36,387 nt of DNA from DATNIB01 sp035604685 (GTDB taxonomy: Bacteria; Actinomycetota; Acidimicrobiia; Acidimicrobiales; RAAP-2), in the NCBI GenBank assembly GCA_035604685.1, contig DATNIB010000068.1, positions 1 to 36,387 of the forward strand. Direction: 5' to 3'. Under the pieces are notes generated by a model that ran no database searches, had not been told where the DNA came from, and saw nothing but the letters and a program-made list of their open reading frames with translations. This document shows positions 20,191 to 28,850 of this stretch, one piece after another (positions within the stretch are counted from its first letter, which is position 1; every line of letters begins with the position of its first letter). The translations under genes and the position numbers were made by a program.

Positions 20191-23100
20191 GTGGGCGGTC
20201 CAGAGGGCAACCGAGCCGTCCGTGATCCCGCCCCGCCCTTGAGCGCAGACCCGGTCGCGACCGAGACGGGCCAGGGCGCCGGCCTCTCGAGGCTCGCGCC
20301 GGTGCTGCGCCGCGAGTCGGCGCTGCTCGAGGTCGTCGGCCGGACCAACGCGACGCTGGCCGTCCCGGTCGCCGCGCAGAGCGTCGTCCTGGCCGGCCTC
20401 ACCCACCTGTCGGCACGCACGCCGCTCCTGGTGGTGACGCCCACCCTGGTCGATGCCGAGCGCATGGCGGAGGACCTCGCCTGCTTCCTCGGGCCGCCGG
20501 CGCACCCCGCCAGTGTCGGGGAGCCGACCGGCCGGGTTGCGCTCTTCGCCCCCTGGGAGACGCTGCCGTTCGAGCGCGTGAGCCCCGAGGTGGCGACCAT
20601 GGGTCAGCGGCTCGCTCTCCTGTGGCACCTGTTCGGCGACGGGGCCGGCGCCGAACCGGGCGTCGACGGCCTGCGGATCGTGGTGGCGCCGGTCCGGGCG
20701 GTCCTCCAGCACCTGGGGCCCTGGGCCGACGCGGCCCGCCCGCTGGTCGTGACCAGGGGGGCGACGCTCGATGCCACAGAGCTCGTCGAACGGCTGGTCG
20801 CCGTCGGCTACCGGCGCGAGCAGCAGGTCGAGCACCGGGGCGAGCTGGCGGTGCGCGGCGGCATCATCGACGTCTTCCCGTCGACGGCGACCGAGCCCGT
20901 CCGCGTCGACCTGTGGGGGGACGAGGTCGATCGGCTGGCCACCTTCGACGTGGCCGACCAGCGCTCGGTGACCGACCTCGACCGCCTGGTCGTCTACGGC
21001 TGCCGGGAGCTGGTGCCGACCCCGGCGGTGCGCGAGCGGGCGACCGAGCTGATCGGGAGCGAGCCCTGGGGCCGGTCGCAGTGGGAGCGGCTGGCGGCGG
21101 GCCAGTCCTTCGACGGCATGGAGGCCTGGCTGCCCTGGCTGCACCCCGAGGAACAGCTGATGACCGACCTCCTGCCGGCGCAGTCCCAGGTGGTGCTCGT
21201 CGAACCCCGCCGGGTGCGCGACCGGGCGGCGGAGCTCTTCGATGAGGAGGGGGCGCTGGCCGGCGCGTTGGCGAGTACCTGGGGCTACCGCGCCGAGGCC
21301 GAATCCATCCCGCGGCTGCACGCGCACTTCGACCGGCTGCTCGAGCGATGCCAAGCCGCCGTGCTGGCCATGCCCGCGGTGGCGGAGGGTCCGACCGTGC
21401 CGGCCATCACCGTGCGCGGCCTCCCCCCGGTGGCGGGCGACGCCGGCCAGCTCGCCCGCCAGGTGGTCGAGCTCACGGCCGAGCGGTTCACGGTGGCCCT
21501 CTGCACGTCGACCGCCGGTGCGGCCGAACGACTGTCGCGCGTGCTGGCCGACGAGGGGGTGAGCGCCCCGGTGGCCTCGACCGCCGAGCCCGTGCCGGGT
21601 GCCCAGGTGCTGGTCGTGCCGCTCTCGAGCGGGTTCGTCCTGCCCGGCTCCCAGCTGGCGGTCCTGGCCGAGTCCAACATCACCGGCCGCCGTTTGCCGC
21701 ACCGGCCGCCGCGGCCGCGGACCCGGCCGACGGAGGGGTTCTTCGACGACCTGGCGCCCGGCAGCTTCGTGGTGCACCGCCAGCACGGGGTCGCCCGCTA
21801 CGCGGGGGTGAGCACGCGGACGGTGGCGGGCGCCACCCGCGACTACCTCGTCCTCGAGTACCGGGGGAGTGACCGGCTGTATCTGCCGGTCGAACAGATC
21901 GACGCGGTCACGCCGTATACGGGCGGGGAGAACCCGACCTTGTCCAAGATGGGCGGCGCCGAGTGGCAGCGCGCCCGCGCCCGCGCCCGGGCGGCCGCCA
22001 GCGAGGTGGCCCAGGAGCTGGTCGACCTCTACCGCCGCCGGCTCACCATCCCGGGCCACGCCTTCGCGCCCGACAGCCCCTGGCAGCACGAGCTCGAGTC
22101 GGCCTTCCCCTTCGTCGAGACCCCCGACCAGCTCCGCGCCATCGCCGAGGTGAAGGCGGACATGGAAGAGCCGCGACCGATGGACCGGTTGGTCTGCGGC
22201 GACGTCGGGTTCGGCAAGACCGAGGTGGCGCTGCGCGCCGTGTTCAAGGCGGTCCAGGACGGGCGCCAGGCGGCCGTCCTCGTCCCGACCACGCTCCTCG
22301 CCAGCCAGCACCACCAGACCTTCAGCGACCGCTTCGCCGGCTACCCGGTGCGGGTCGAGCTGCTGAGCCGGTTCCTCTCGGCGGCCAGCGCGCGCACCGT
22401 CGTCGAGGGCCTGGCGGACGGCTCGGTCGACGTGGTGATCGGCACCCACCGCCTGTTGGCCACCGACATCGCCTTCAAGGCGCTCGGTCTCCTGGTCGTC
22501 GACGAGGAGCAGCGCTTCGGGGTGAGCCACAAGGAGGCGGTGAAGCGGATGGCGGCGGGCGTCGACGTGCTGACCCTCACCGCCAGCCCCATCCCCCGCA
22601 CGCTCGAGATGGCGCTCACCGGGATCCGCGACCTGTCCATGGTCAACACGCCGCCGGCCGACCGGCGCCCGATCCTCACCTACGTGGGCGAGCAGGACGA
22701 GCAGGCCACCTCGGAAGCGATCCGCCGGGAGCTCTTGCGTGAGGGCCAGGTCTTCTATGTCCACAACCGCGTGTCGGACATCGAGGCCGTGGCGCGCCGG
22801 GTCGGCGCGCTGGTGCCAGAGGCGCGCGTGACCGTGGCCCACGGCCAGATGGACGAGGGCACGCTGGAGAAGGCGGTGCTCGACTTCTGGGAGCGCCGGT
22901 ATGACGTGCTCGTGTGCACGACCATCATCGAGTCGGGCATCGACATGCCGAGTGTCAACACGCTGGTGGTCGACCGTGCCGACCTGCTCGGCCTGGGCCA
23001 GCTCCACCAGATACGCGGTCGGGTGGGCCGCGCCGCGCAGCGGGCCTACGCCTACCTCTTCCATCCGGCGGACCGGGTGCTCACCGAACAGGCCTACGAG

Positions 23101-23796
23101 CGGTTGCGGACCATCGGCGAGCACACCGATCTCGGCTCGGGGTTCAAGATCGCGATGCGCGACCTGCAGATCCGCGGGGCGGGGAACCTCCTCGGCCGGG
23201 ACCAGTCCGGCCACATCGCGGCCGTCGGCTACGACCTCTACGTCCAGCTGGTGGCCGAGGCGGTCGCCGAGGCGCGGGGCGAACCGCGGCGGGAGCCGCC
23301 GTCGGTGTCGCTCGACGTCCCGGGCGACGCCCACCTCCCGGCCGACTACGTCGAGGCGGAGGACGCTCGCCTCGAGGCCTACCGGCGCCTGGCCGGCGCG
23401 CTGAGCGAGGACGACGTGGACGACGTCGGCCGGGAGTGGGCGGACCGGTTCGGCCCCCTGCCCGAGGCGGCCGAGGGCCTGCTCGAGCTGGCCCGGCTCC
23501 GCGTCGAGTGCCTGCGAACGGGCGTGAGCGAGGTGGCCGTCGTGCCCGCCCGCATCGGCGGCGCGCGCCGGCCGCTGGCCCGCCTCTCTCCGGTGGTTCT
23601 CCCGGCCAGCGCCCAGGTGCGCCTCCATCGGCTGGCGCCCGAGGGGGCGCTGCGCGAGCAGCTGCACCAGCTGGTCGTCCCCCTCGACCCCGGGGTCCGG
23701 GCGGCCACGGCCCTCCGCCAGCTGCTGGCCGCCCTCCTGCCGCCGGGCACCGGCCCGGCGGCCGGGGAGCCCGCCGCTAACATGCCCGGCGCGTGA
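20191..23796 (+). CDS. mfd: Transcription-repair coupling factor Mfd
   Basis: A 1201-aa SF2 translocase that removes RNA polymerase stalled at lesions and recruits UvrA. The N-terminal UvrB-like region includes LLVVTPTLVDAERMAEDL and AVRGGIIDVFPSTATEPVRVDLWG. The RNAP-interaction domain (about 530-590) has GSFVVHRQHGVARYAG. The helicase core has Walker A GDVGFGKT (670-677), VLVPTTLLASQH, DEEQ (771-774), TLTASPIPRTL, TTIIESGIDMP and HQIRGRVGRAAQRAYAYLF. The TRCF C-terminal domain follows LGRDQSGHIAAVGYDLYVQL. The first ~20 residues are uncertain: GTG 20191, GTG 20221 and TTG 20239 are all in frame. The 3' end overlaps the next gene by GTGA. Confidence 0.96.
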   Translation: MGGPEGNRAVRDPAPPLSADPVATETGQGAGLSRLAPVLRRESALLEVVGRTNATLAVPVAAQSVVLAGLTHLSARTPLLVVTPTLVDAERMAEDLACFLGPPAHPASVGEPTGRVALFAPWETLPFERVSPEVATMGQRLALLWHLFGDGAGAEPGVDGLRIVVAPVRAVLQHLGPWADAARPLVVTRGATLDATELVERLVAVGYRREQQVEHRGELAVRGGIIDVFPSTATEPVRVDLWGDEVDRLATFDVADQRSVTDLDRLVVYGCRELVPTPAVRERATELIGSEPWGRSQWERLAAGQSFDGMEAWLPWLHPEEQLMTDLLPAQSQVVLVEPRRVRDRAAELFDEEGALAGALASTWGYRAEAESIPRLHAHFDRLLERCQAAVLAMPAVAEGPTVPAITVRGLPPVAGDAGQLARQVVELTAERFTVALCTSTAGAAERLSRVLADEGVSAPVASTAEPVPGAQVLVVPLSSGFVLPGSQLAVLAESNITGRRLPHRPPRPRTRPTEGFFDDLAPGSFVVHRQHGVARYAGVSTRTVAGATRDYLVLEYRGSDRLYLPVEQIDAVTPYTGGENPTLSKMGGAEWQRARARARAAASEVAQELVDLYRRRLTIPGHAFAPDSPWQHELESAFPFVETPDQLRAIAEVKADMEEPRPMDRLVCGDVGFGKTEVALRAVFKAVQDGRQAAVLVPTTLLASQHHQTFSDRFAGYPVRVELLSRFLSAASARTVVEGLADGSVDVVIGTHRLLATDIAFKALGLLVVDEEQRFGVSHKEAVKRMAAGVDVLTLTASPIPRTLEMALTGIRDLSMVNTPPADRRPILTYVGEQDEQATSEAIRRELLREGQVFYVHNRVSDIEAVARRVGALVPEARVTVAHGQMDEGTLEKAVLDFWERRYDVLVCTTIIESGIDMPSVNTLVVDRADLLGLGQLHQIRGRVGRAAQRAYAYLFHPADRVLTEQAYERLRTIGEHTDLGSGFKIAMRDLQIRGAGNLLGRDQSGHIAAVGYDLYVQLVAEAVAEARGEPRREPPSVSLDVPGDAHLPADYVEAEDARLEAYRRLAGALSEDDVDDVGREWADRFGPLPEAAEGLLELARLRVECLRTGVSEVAVVPARIGGARRPLARLSPVVLPASAQVRLHRLAPEGALREQLHQLVVPLDPGVRAATALRQLLAALLPPGTGPAAGEPAANMPGA
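23778..23783 (+). promoter_or_regulatory. Possible internal -10 box before the PpiC-like gene
   Basis: TAACAT inside the end of mfd, 9 nt before GTG 23793. It matches TAnnnT and could allow separate expression of the foldase gene. The GTGA overlap with mfd also permits coupled translation. Confidence 0.25.
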
Positions 23797-24878
23797 GGCG
23801 CGCCCTCCTTTCCCTGGTCGTCGTCGTCGCCGCCGTCGTCGCGGTGGCGGCCTTCGACGTGCCCTCCAACGCGGCGACCGTCAACGGCGTCGGCATCAGC
23901 CGGGCCACCCTCAACTCGGATCTCGGGGTCATCTCGGCCACCCCCACCTACCAGTGCTACCTGGCGGCCAGCCTGGCGCTGCGCTCGCAGAACCTGGTCT
24001 CGCTGCCGGCGGTCGGTGGCTCGGGCTTGGGCCAGACGGTCACCACCCGCTTCGCCGACTACTGGCTGAGCACGCTCGTGAACGACGAGCTGATCGAGCA
24101 GCTGGCCGCCGCGCGCCACCTGCGCGTGAACGCCGCCGACCTGGTGGCCGGTCGCGCCGATCTGGTCAATTCCATCTCCGGCACGCTGACCGCCGTCGCC
24201 CAGGCCGCCGGACAGCCCGCCGTGTGCGCCCCCGACGGCAACGCGGTGCTGCGCGCGGTGCCGGCCGACTTCGCCGATCGCCTCGCGCGCGCCCAGGCCG
24301 TGGGCGACGTGATCCTGGCCAACGCCGCCGGCTACGGGCTCGGGGCGGCCCAGCTGTCCTCCTTCTACGCCACCCATCGGTCCGACTTCGACGTCATCTG
24401 CCTGAGCGCCATCGCCACCGCCAGCCTGGCCAGCGCGAATGCGCTCCGCGCCGAGATCGAGGGGGGCGCGTCGTTCCCCCTCGTGGCGGAGGCCAACTCG
24501 ACCGACGCGGCCAGCGCGGCCCAGGGCGGGGCGATCGGGTGCTTCGCGCCGACCGACCCCGCCTACGCCAGCGTCACCCACGACGTGGCGGGGCTGGCGG
24601 TCGGGACGGTGTCCGCGCCGCAGAGCAGCTCGGGCTCCTACGTGCTCCTCGAGGTGACCGCGCGCCGGCCGACGTCGTTGCGGGCGGCCGGGGACTCGGT
24701 GCGCCAGGCCGTGCTGGCGGCCGGGGCCACGGCGGCCGGCAAGGAGCTGCAGCGCAGCACCAAGCGGGCGACGGTCACGATCGACCCGCGCTACGGCAAC
24801 TGGGTGGGCGGCACGACCATCGCGGTCCGCCCGCCGGCCAGCCCGCCGGCCAGCTCGCTCCTCACGGCCCGGGGGTGA
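23793..24878 (+). CDS. Exported PpiC/SurA-like peptidyl-prolyl isomerase
   Basis: A 361-aa protein with an N-terminal signal peptide (RRALLSLVVVVAAVVAVAAF, cleavage likely by about residue 28) followed by a SurA-type helical chaperone region (ATVNGVGISRATLNSDL ... LVNDELIEQLAAARHLRV). A parvulin-like domain lies at about 190-290 (ASANALRAEIEGGASFPLVAEANS, GGAIGCFAP, VSAPQSSSGSYVLLEV). A folding role in the envelope is inferred. It lies between mfd and mazG, where mycobacteria have the unrelated lipoprotein gene lpqU. Both ends overlap neighbours by GTGA. No lipobox Cys is seen. Confidence 0.85.
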   Translation: MRRALLSLVVVVAAVVAVAAFDVPSNAATVNGVGISRATLNSDLGVISATPTYQCYLAASLALRSQNLVSLPAVGGSGLGQTVTTRFADYWLSTLVNDELIEQLAAARHLRVNAADLVAGRADLVNSISGTLTAVAQAAGQPAVCAPDGNAVLRAVPADFADRLARAQAVGDVILANAAGYGLGAAQLSSFYATHRSDFDVICLSAIATASLASANALRAEIEGGASFPLVAEANSTDAASAAQGGAIGCFAPTDPAYASVTHDVAGLAVGTVSAPQSSSGSYVLLEVTARRPTSLRAAGDSVRQAVLAAGATAAGKELQRSTKRATVTIDPRYGNWVGGTTIAVRPPASPPASSLLTARG

Positions 24879-26335
24879 CGCCCGCGCCGCGGCCGGTCGT
24901 GACGGTGGTCGGCCTCGGCCCCGCCGGACCGGAGCTGGTGGGGGAGCCGGCCCGCGACCGCCTCGCCGGGGCGGCGCGCGCCTTCCTTCGCACCGGCCGC
25001 CACCCGGCCGCCACCGCCTTCCCCGACGCCGCCACGTTCGACCACCACTACGAGGAGGCCGAGACGTTCGATGACGTCTACGCGGCCATCGTCGACGACC
25101 TGGTGGCGGCGGCCGAGACGGCGGGCGGCGGCGACGTCGTCTACGCGGTGCCCGGGTCCCCGCTCGTGGCCGAGCGCACGGTGGAGCTGCTGCGCGCCGA
25201 CCCGCGCGTGTCGGTGCGCATCGAGCCGGCGTTGTCGTTCCTCGACCTCGCGTGGGCCCGCCTCGGGATCGACCCCGTGGCGTCCGGCGTCCGGCTGGTC
25301 GACGGCGCCCGGTTCGCGGCCGAGGCCGCCGGCGAGCGCGGGCCGCTGCTCGTCGCCCAGTGCTGGTCGAGCGAGGTGCTCTCGGACATCAAGCTGGCGG
25401 TGGATGAGGGCGAGGTCGACCGGCCGGGCGACGCGCTCGAGGCGACGCTGCTCCACCACCTGGGTCTCGTCGATGAGCGGATCGAGACGGTGCGTTGGGA
25501 CGACCTGGACCGCACGCTCGCCCCGGACCACCTCACGACGCTGTGGATCCCTCGGCTGGCGGCACCGATCGGCCGGCGCCTGGCCGAGCTGGTCGAGCTG
25601 GTCCGCACGCTGCGCGAGCGCTGCCCCTGGGACCGGGAGCAGACCCACGCCTCGCTGGCCGGCCACGCGTTGGAGGAGGCCTACGAGGTGGTGGACGCCA
25701 TCGCCGAGGTGGCCCGTTTCGACGACGATCCGCACGCCGACCCGGGCGACGAAGCCCCGGCGGTGGCGCACCTGGAGGAGGAGCTCGGCGACCTCCTCTT
25801 CCAGGTGGTGTTCCACGCGCGCCTGGCGACCGAGGCGGGGCGGTTCACGCTGGCCGACGTGGCGGGCGCCGTCCACGACAAGCTGGTGGCGCGGCACCCC
25901 CACGTCTTCGGCGACGTGAACGCCACGACGCCCGCCGCGGTCCTGGCCAACTGGGAGGTCCTGAAGGTGGCCGAGCGCGGCCGCGGCGGGATCACCGACG
26001 GCATCCCGAGCGCGCTGCCCGCGCTCTCCCTGGTGGGCAAGCTCGAGCGCAAGGCCACCGCGGTCGGTGTCGCGCCACCGTCGTTCGACGACCTCCGACG
26101 CGCGCTCGAGGCCGAGCTCGGTGCGCTCCGGCCGCCCCGAGACGGCGCCGCGACGGGCGCCGGGACCGCCGAGCGCCTGGGCACCGTGCTCTTCTGCGTG
26201 GCCCAGCTGTGTGGCCGCCTCGGCGTCGACCCCGAGGAGGTCCTGCGCCGACGCGCGCTTCGGCTCCGCGACGAGATCGAGCGCCATGCCCGAGACGCTG
26301 CCCCTTTCCCCGAATCGCGAGGTACCACGGAGTAG
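24875..26335 (+). CDS. mazG: Tetrapyrrole-methylase-like / MazG fusion (YabN type)
   Basis: The 486-aa protein has two parts. The first, about 1-215, has the tetrapyrrole methylase-like fold found in YabN-type MazG proteins (VVTVVGLGPAGPELV, VVYAVPGSPLVAERTVELL, IEPALSFLDLAWARLGID). Its own function is not established. The second, about 230-480, is MazG: LRERCPWDREQTHASLAGHALEEAYEVVDAI, EEELGDLLFQVVFHARLA, KLVARHPHVFGDV, and a second helical repeat at the end. The EExxE/ExxD metal ligands are present. MazG hydrolyses nucleoside triphosphates, clearing aberrant or excess NTPs. GTG 24875 overlaps the foldase stop as GTGA. The stop TAG forms part of the TAGCGT box for eno. Confidence 0.92.
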   Translation: MTPAPRPVVTVVGLGPAGPELVGEPARDRLAGAARAFLRTGRHPAATAFPDAATFDHHYEEAETFDDVYAAIVDDLVAAAETAGGGDVVYAVPGSPLVAERTVELLRADPRVSVRIEPALSFLDLAWARLGIDPVASGVRLVDGARFAAEAAGERGPLLVAQCWSSEVLSDIKLAVDEGEVDRPGDALEATLLHHLGLVDERIETVRWDDLDRTLAPDHLTTLWIPRLAAPIGRRLAELVELVRTLRERCPWDREQTHASLAGHALEEAYEVVDAIAEVARFDDDPHADPGDEAPAVAHLEEELGDLLFQVVFHARLATEAGRFTLADVAGAVHDKLVARHPHVFGDVNATTPAAVLANWEVLKVAERGRGGITDGIPSALPALSLVGKLERKATAVGVAPPSFDDLRRALEAELGALRPPRDGAATGAGTAERLGTVLFCVAQLCGRLGVDPEEVLRRRALRLRDEIERHARDAAPFPESRGTTE

Positions 26336-26338
26336 CGT
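26333..26338 (+). promoter_or_regulatory. -10 box of the eno promoter
   Basis: TAGCGT overlaps the mazG stop codon. It would start RNA near 26345 and give a ~40-nt leader with an AGGGGAG Shine-Dalgarno 7 nt before GTG 26385. Confidence 0.45.
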
Positions 26339-26384
26339 TGCCAGTCGCGGCGCCTCGCCAGGGAGGGGCCAGGGGAGCGTCAGC

Positions 26385-27686
26385 GTGAGCCTCATCGAGC
26401 ACGTGGTCGGGCGTGAGGTCCTGGACTCGCGGGGGAACCCGACCGTCGAGGTCGAGGTGGTACTCGAGTCGGGGGCCCGCGGGCGGGCCATCGCACCCTC
26501 CGGTGCGTCGACCGGAGTGCACGAGGCGGTCGAGCTGCGCGACGGCGGGGAGCGCTTCGGTGGCAAGGGCGTGCGCACGGCCGTCGGGCACGTCGGTGCG
26601 GAGATCGCACAGGTGCTCATGGGCGCCGACGCCCTCGACCAACGGGCCATCGACTACTCGCTCATCGACGCCGACGCGACGCCGGACAAGAGCCGCTTCG
26701 GCGCCAACGCCATCCTGGCCGCGTCCTTGGCCGTGGCCAAGGCCGGCGCGGCGGAGCTCGACCTCCCCCTCTACCGGGCCGTCGGCGGCGCCAACGCCCA
26801 CGTGCTCCCCGTCCCCATGCTGAACGTCGTGAACGGCGGGGTCCACGCCCGCAACTCGATCGACTTCCAGGAGTTCATGATCATGCCGGTCGGCGCCGCC
26901 TCCTTCGCCGAGGCGCTGCGCTGGGGTGCGGAGACCTACCACGTGCTGGGCGACCTCCTCGACGCCCGCGGCCTGTCGACCGCGGTGGGCGACGAGGGCG
27001 GCTTCGCCCCTGACCTGCCCTCCAACGAGAGCGCCGTCCAGCTCCTGGTCGAGGCGATCGAACGGGCCGGCCGGGCGCTCGGGAGCGAGATGGCGATCGC
27101 GCTCGACCCGGCGACGAGCGAGCTGTGGCGCGACGGGCGCTACGTGCTGGCCGGGGAGGACCGCTCGCTCGGCGCCGACGAGCTGGCGGCCTACTTCGCC
27201 GACCTGGTCGCGCGCTATCCGATCGTCTCCATCGAGGACGGGATGGCCGAGGAGGACTGGGACGGCTGGGCGTCGCTCACCGACGCCCTCGGGGACCGCG
27301 TGCAGCTGGTGGGCGACGACGTCTTCGTCACCAACGTGTCCCTGATCGAGCGCGGCATCGCGGCGCGGGTAGCCAACGCGGTCCTGATCAAGCTGAACCA
27401 GATCGGCACGTTGACCGAGACGCTCGACGCAGTGGCGACCGCCACCCGGCACGCCTACGGCGTGGTCATCTCGCACCGCTCGGGGGAGACCGAGGACACG
27501 ACGATCGCCGACCTGGCGGTGGCGGTGAACGGCGGGCAGATCAAGGCCGGCGCGCCGGCGCGCACAGATCGCGTGGCCAAGTACAACCAGTTGCTGCGCA
27601 TCGAAGAGGAGCTGGGCGACTCGGCACGCTTCTTGGGCAGGGCCGCCCTGGCCGGCTCCGCCTCGGCCGGGGGATCGCATGGCTGA
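26385..27686 (+). CDS. eno: Enolase (phosphopyruvate hydratase)
   Basis: Glycolytic enzyme that interconverts 2-phosphoglycerate and phosphoenolpyruvate. The 433-aa product has the full family length. Visible features: REVLDSRGNPTVEVEV, PSGASTGVHEAVELRDGG, FGANAILAASLAVA, PVPMLNVVNGGVHARNSIDFQEFMIMP, GDEGGFAPDL (catalytic Glu region), the metal ligands in YPIVSIEDGMAEEDW and VQLVGDDVFVTN, LIKLNQIGTLTET (catalytic Lys), and SHRSGETEDTTIADLAV. GTG 26385 has a proper Shine-Dalgarno. The eno / ftsB-like / DUF501 / ppx order is a conserved actinobacterial operon. Confidence 0.97.
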   Translation: MSLIEHVVGREVLDSRGNPTVEVEVVLESGARGRAIAPSGASTGVHEAVELRDGGERFGGKGVRTAVGHVGAEIAQVLMGADALDQRAIDYSLIDADATPDKSRFGANAILAASLAVAKAGAAELDLPLYRAVGGANAHVLPVPMLNVVNGGVHARNSIDFQEFMIMPVGAASFAEALRWGAETYHVLGDLLDARGLSTAVGDEGGFAPDLPSNESAVQLLVEAIERAGRALGSEMAIALDPATSELWRDGRYVLAGEDRSLGADELAAYFADLVARYPIVSIEDGMAEEDWDGWASLTDALGDRVQLVGDDVFVTNVSLIERGIAARVANAVLIKLNQIGTLTETLDAVATATRHAYGVVISHRSGETEDTTIADLAVAVNGGQIKAGAPARTDRVAKYNQLLRIEEELGDSARFLGRAALAGSASAGGSHG

Positions 27687-28356
27687 CCGTCGCCGATCCG
27701 CCACCTCGCGCCGCAGCCGGCCGGCCGACTTCCCGTCGTCCCGCCACGCCACCCGCGCCGTCTCGGCGAAGGAGGCGGCGCGGCGGGGCCGGCGCCGCGC
27801 GCGGCGGCGGGCGCGGAGCGCAGGGGCGCGGCCCATGACCCGGGTGGAGCGCCGGGGGGTCCAGGAGCGCCGGCGGACCCGCACGATCGTGATCGGCTCG
27901 GCCCTCCTGGCCGTGGCGGTGTTGGTGGCCTGGTTCCCGGGCGGCTCGCTCTTGGAGCAGCACGCCGCGTTGGCCGCCACCAACAGCCAGCTGCAGACGC
28001 TGCGCCGCCAGGACGCGGCGCTCGCCCAGGAGCAGAAGAACCTCAACACGCCGAGCGAGATCGAGCGCATCGCCCGCCAGCAGTACAACCTGGTGCTGCC
28101 CGGCCAGGCGGCGTTCCAGGTCCTGCCGCCCAACGGGTCGGCCACCGGCACCAACGCCCCCTATCCGGGTGACCCGGGTCTCTCTTCGCCCGTCGTCCCG
28201 TCGGGCACCCCCGAGCTCCCGCCCGGCGGCGTGCACGTCGACAGCACCGGCGGCCCGTCACGTCTCACCGGCGTCGCCCGTCACGCCGCCGCCCCGGCCA
28301 CCCAGGGGGGCGGGGTCCTCGGCCGGATCATCCGGACGCTCGAGTTCTGGCGTTGA
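27679..28356 (+). CDS. FtsB/DivIC-family septum formation initiator
   Basis: A 225-aa bitopic membrane protein. The first ~67 residues are extremely Arg/Ala-rich (cytoplasmic, positive-inside), then one TM helix (about 70-86, IVIGSALLAVAVLVAWF). A coiled coil follows (LEQHAALAATNSQLQTLRRQDAALAQEQKNL) and then SEIERIARQQYNLVLPGQAAF, the family's conserved end. A long Pro/Gly-rich tail of about 80 residues is extra. FtsB/DivIC proteins act with FtsL and FtsQ at the divisome. The start ATGGCTGA overlaps eno by 8 nt. Confidence 0.88.
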   Translation: MADRRRSATSRRSRPADFPSSRHATRAVSAKEAARRGRRRARRRARSAGARPMTRVERRGVQERRRTRTIVIGSALLAVAVLVAWFPGGSLLEQHAALAATNSQLQTLRRQDAALAQEQKNLNTPSEIERIARQQYNLVLPGQAAFQVLPPNGSATGTNAPYPGDPGLSSPVVPSGTPELPPGGVHVDSTGGPSRLTGVARHAAAPATQGGGVLGRIIRTLEFWR

Positions 28357-28850
28357 GCGAGGCGGGGCCCGCCGAGCCGTCGGGCGACGCCGACGCCCGG
28401 GCGGTGGCCGCCCTGCTCGGCCGCCCACCCGCCGGTGCGTTCAGTGTCGCGGTGCGGGCCGCCGACGGGACGCCGATGGTGATCGCCAACGCCCCCTTCC
28501 TCGACGACGGGTCGCCCATGCCGACCCGCTACTGGCTGGTCGACGCCCGGCTCCGGGACGAGGTGAGCCGCCTCGAGTCCGAGGGGGGCGTGCGCCAGGC
28601 CGAGGCCGCGGTCGATCCGGACCGGGTGGCGGCGGCCCACCGCCACTACGCGGCCGAGCGCGACGCGCTCGTACCCCCCGGCCACCCCGGTCCGGTCCCG
28701 GCCGGCGGGGTCGGCGGCACCCGGCGCGGCGTCAAGTGCCTCCACGCCCACCTGGCCTGGTGGCTGGTCGGGGGGGACGACCCGGTCGGGGACTGGGTGG
28801 CGGCGCGCCTCGGCGTGACGCGCAGGGCCGGGCCGAACCCGGCGCCGTGA
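28353..28850 (+). CDS. DUF501 family protein
   Basis: A 165-aa cytoplasmic protein of the mainly actinobacterial DUF501 family, function unknown. Family signatures are VIANAPFLDDGSPMPTRYWL, LRDEVSRLESEGGVR, and GVKCLHAHLAWWLVGGDDPVG near the C-terminus with its conserved Cys and His residues. The start is TTG in a TTGA overlap with the upstream stop, and the end overlaps ppx by GTGA, so the unit is tightly coupled. Confidence 0.93.
   Translation: MSEAGPAEPSGDADARAVAALLGRPPAGAFSVAVRAADGTPMVIANAPFLDDGSPMPTRYWLVDARLRDEVSRLESEGGVRQAEAAVDPDRVAAAHRHYAAERDALVPPGHPGPVPAGGVGGTRRGVKCLHAHLAWWLVGGDDPVGDWVAARLGVTRRAGPNPAP

Noticed and set aside
18589..23667. 1692-codon open frame on the minus strand opposite rplY, pth and mfd
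   Set aside because: It arises from the GC-rich third positions of mfd and neighbours; composition is His/Arg/Gly-rich with no motifs, so it is not a gene.
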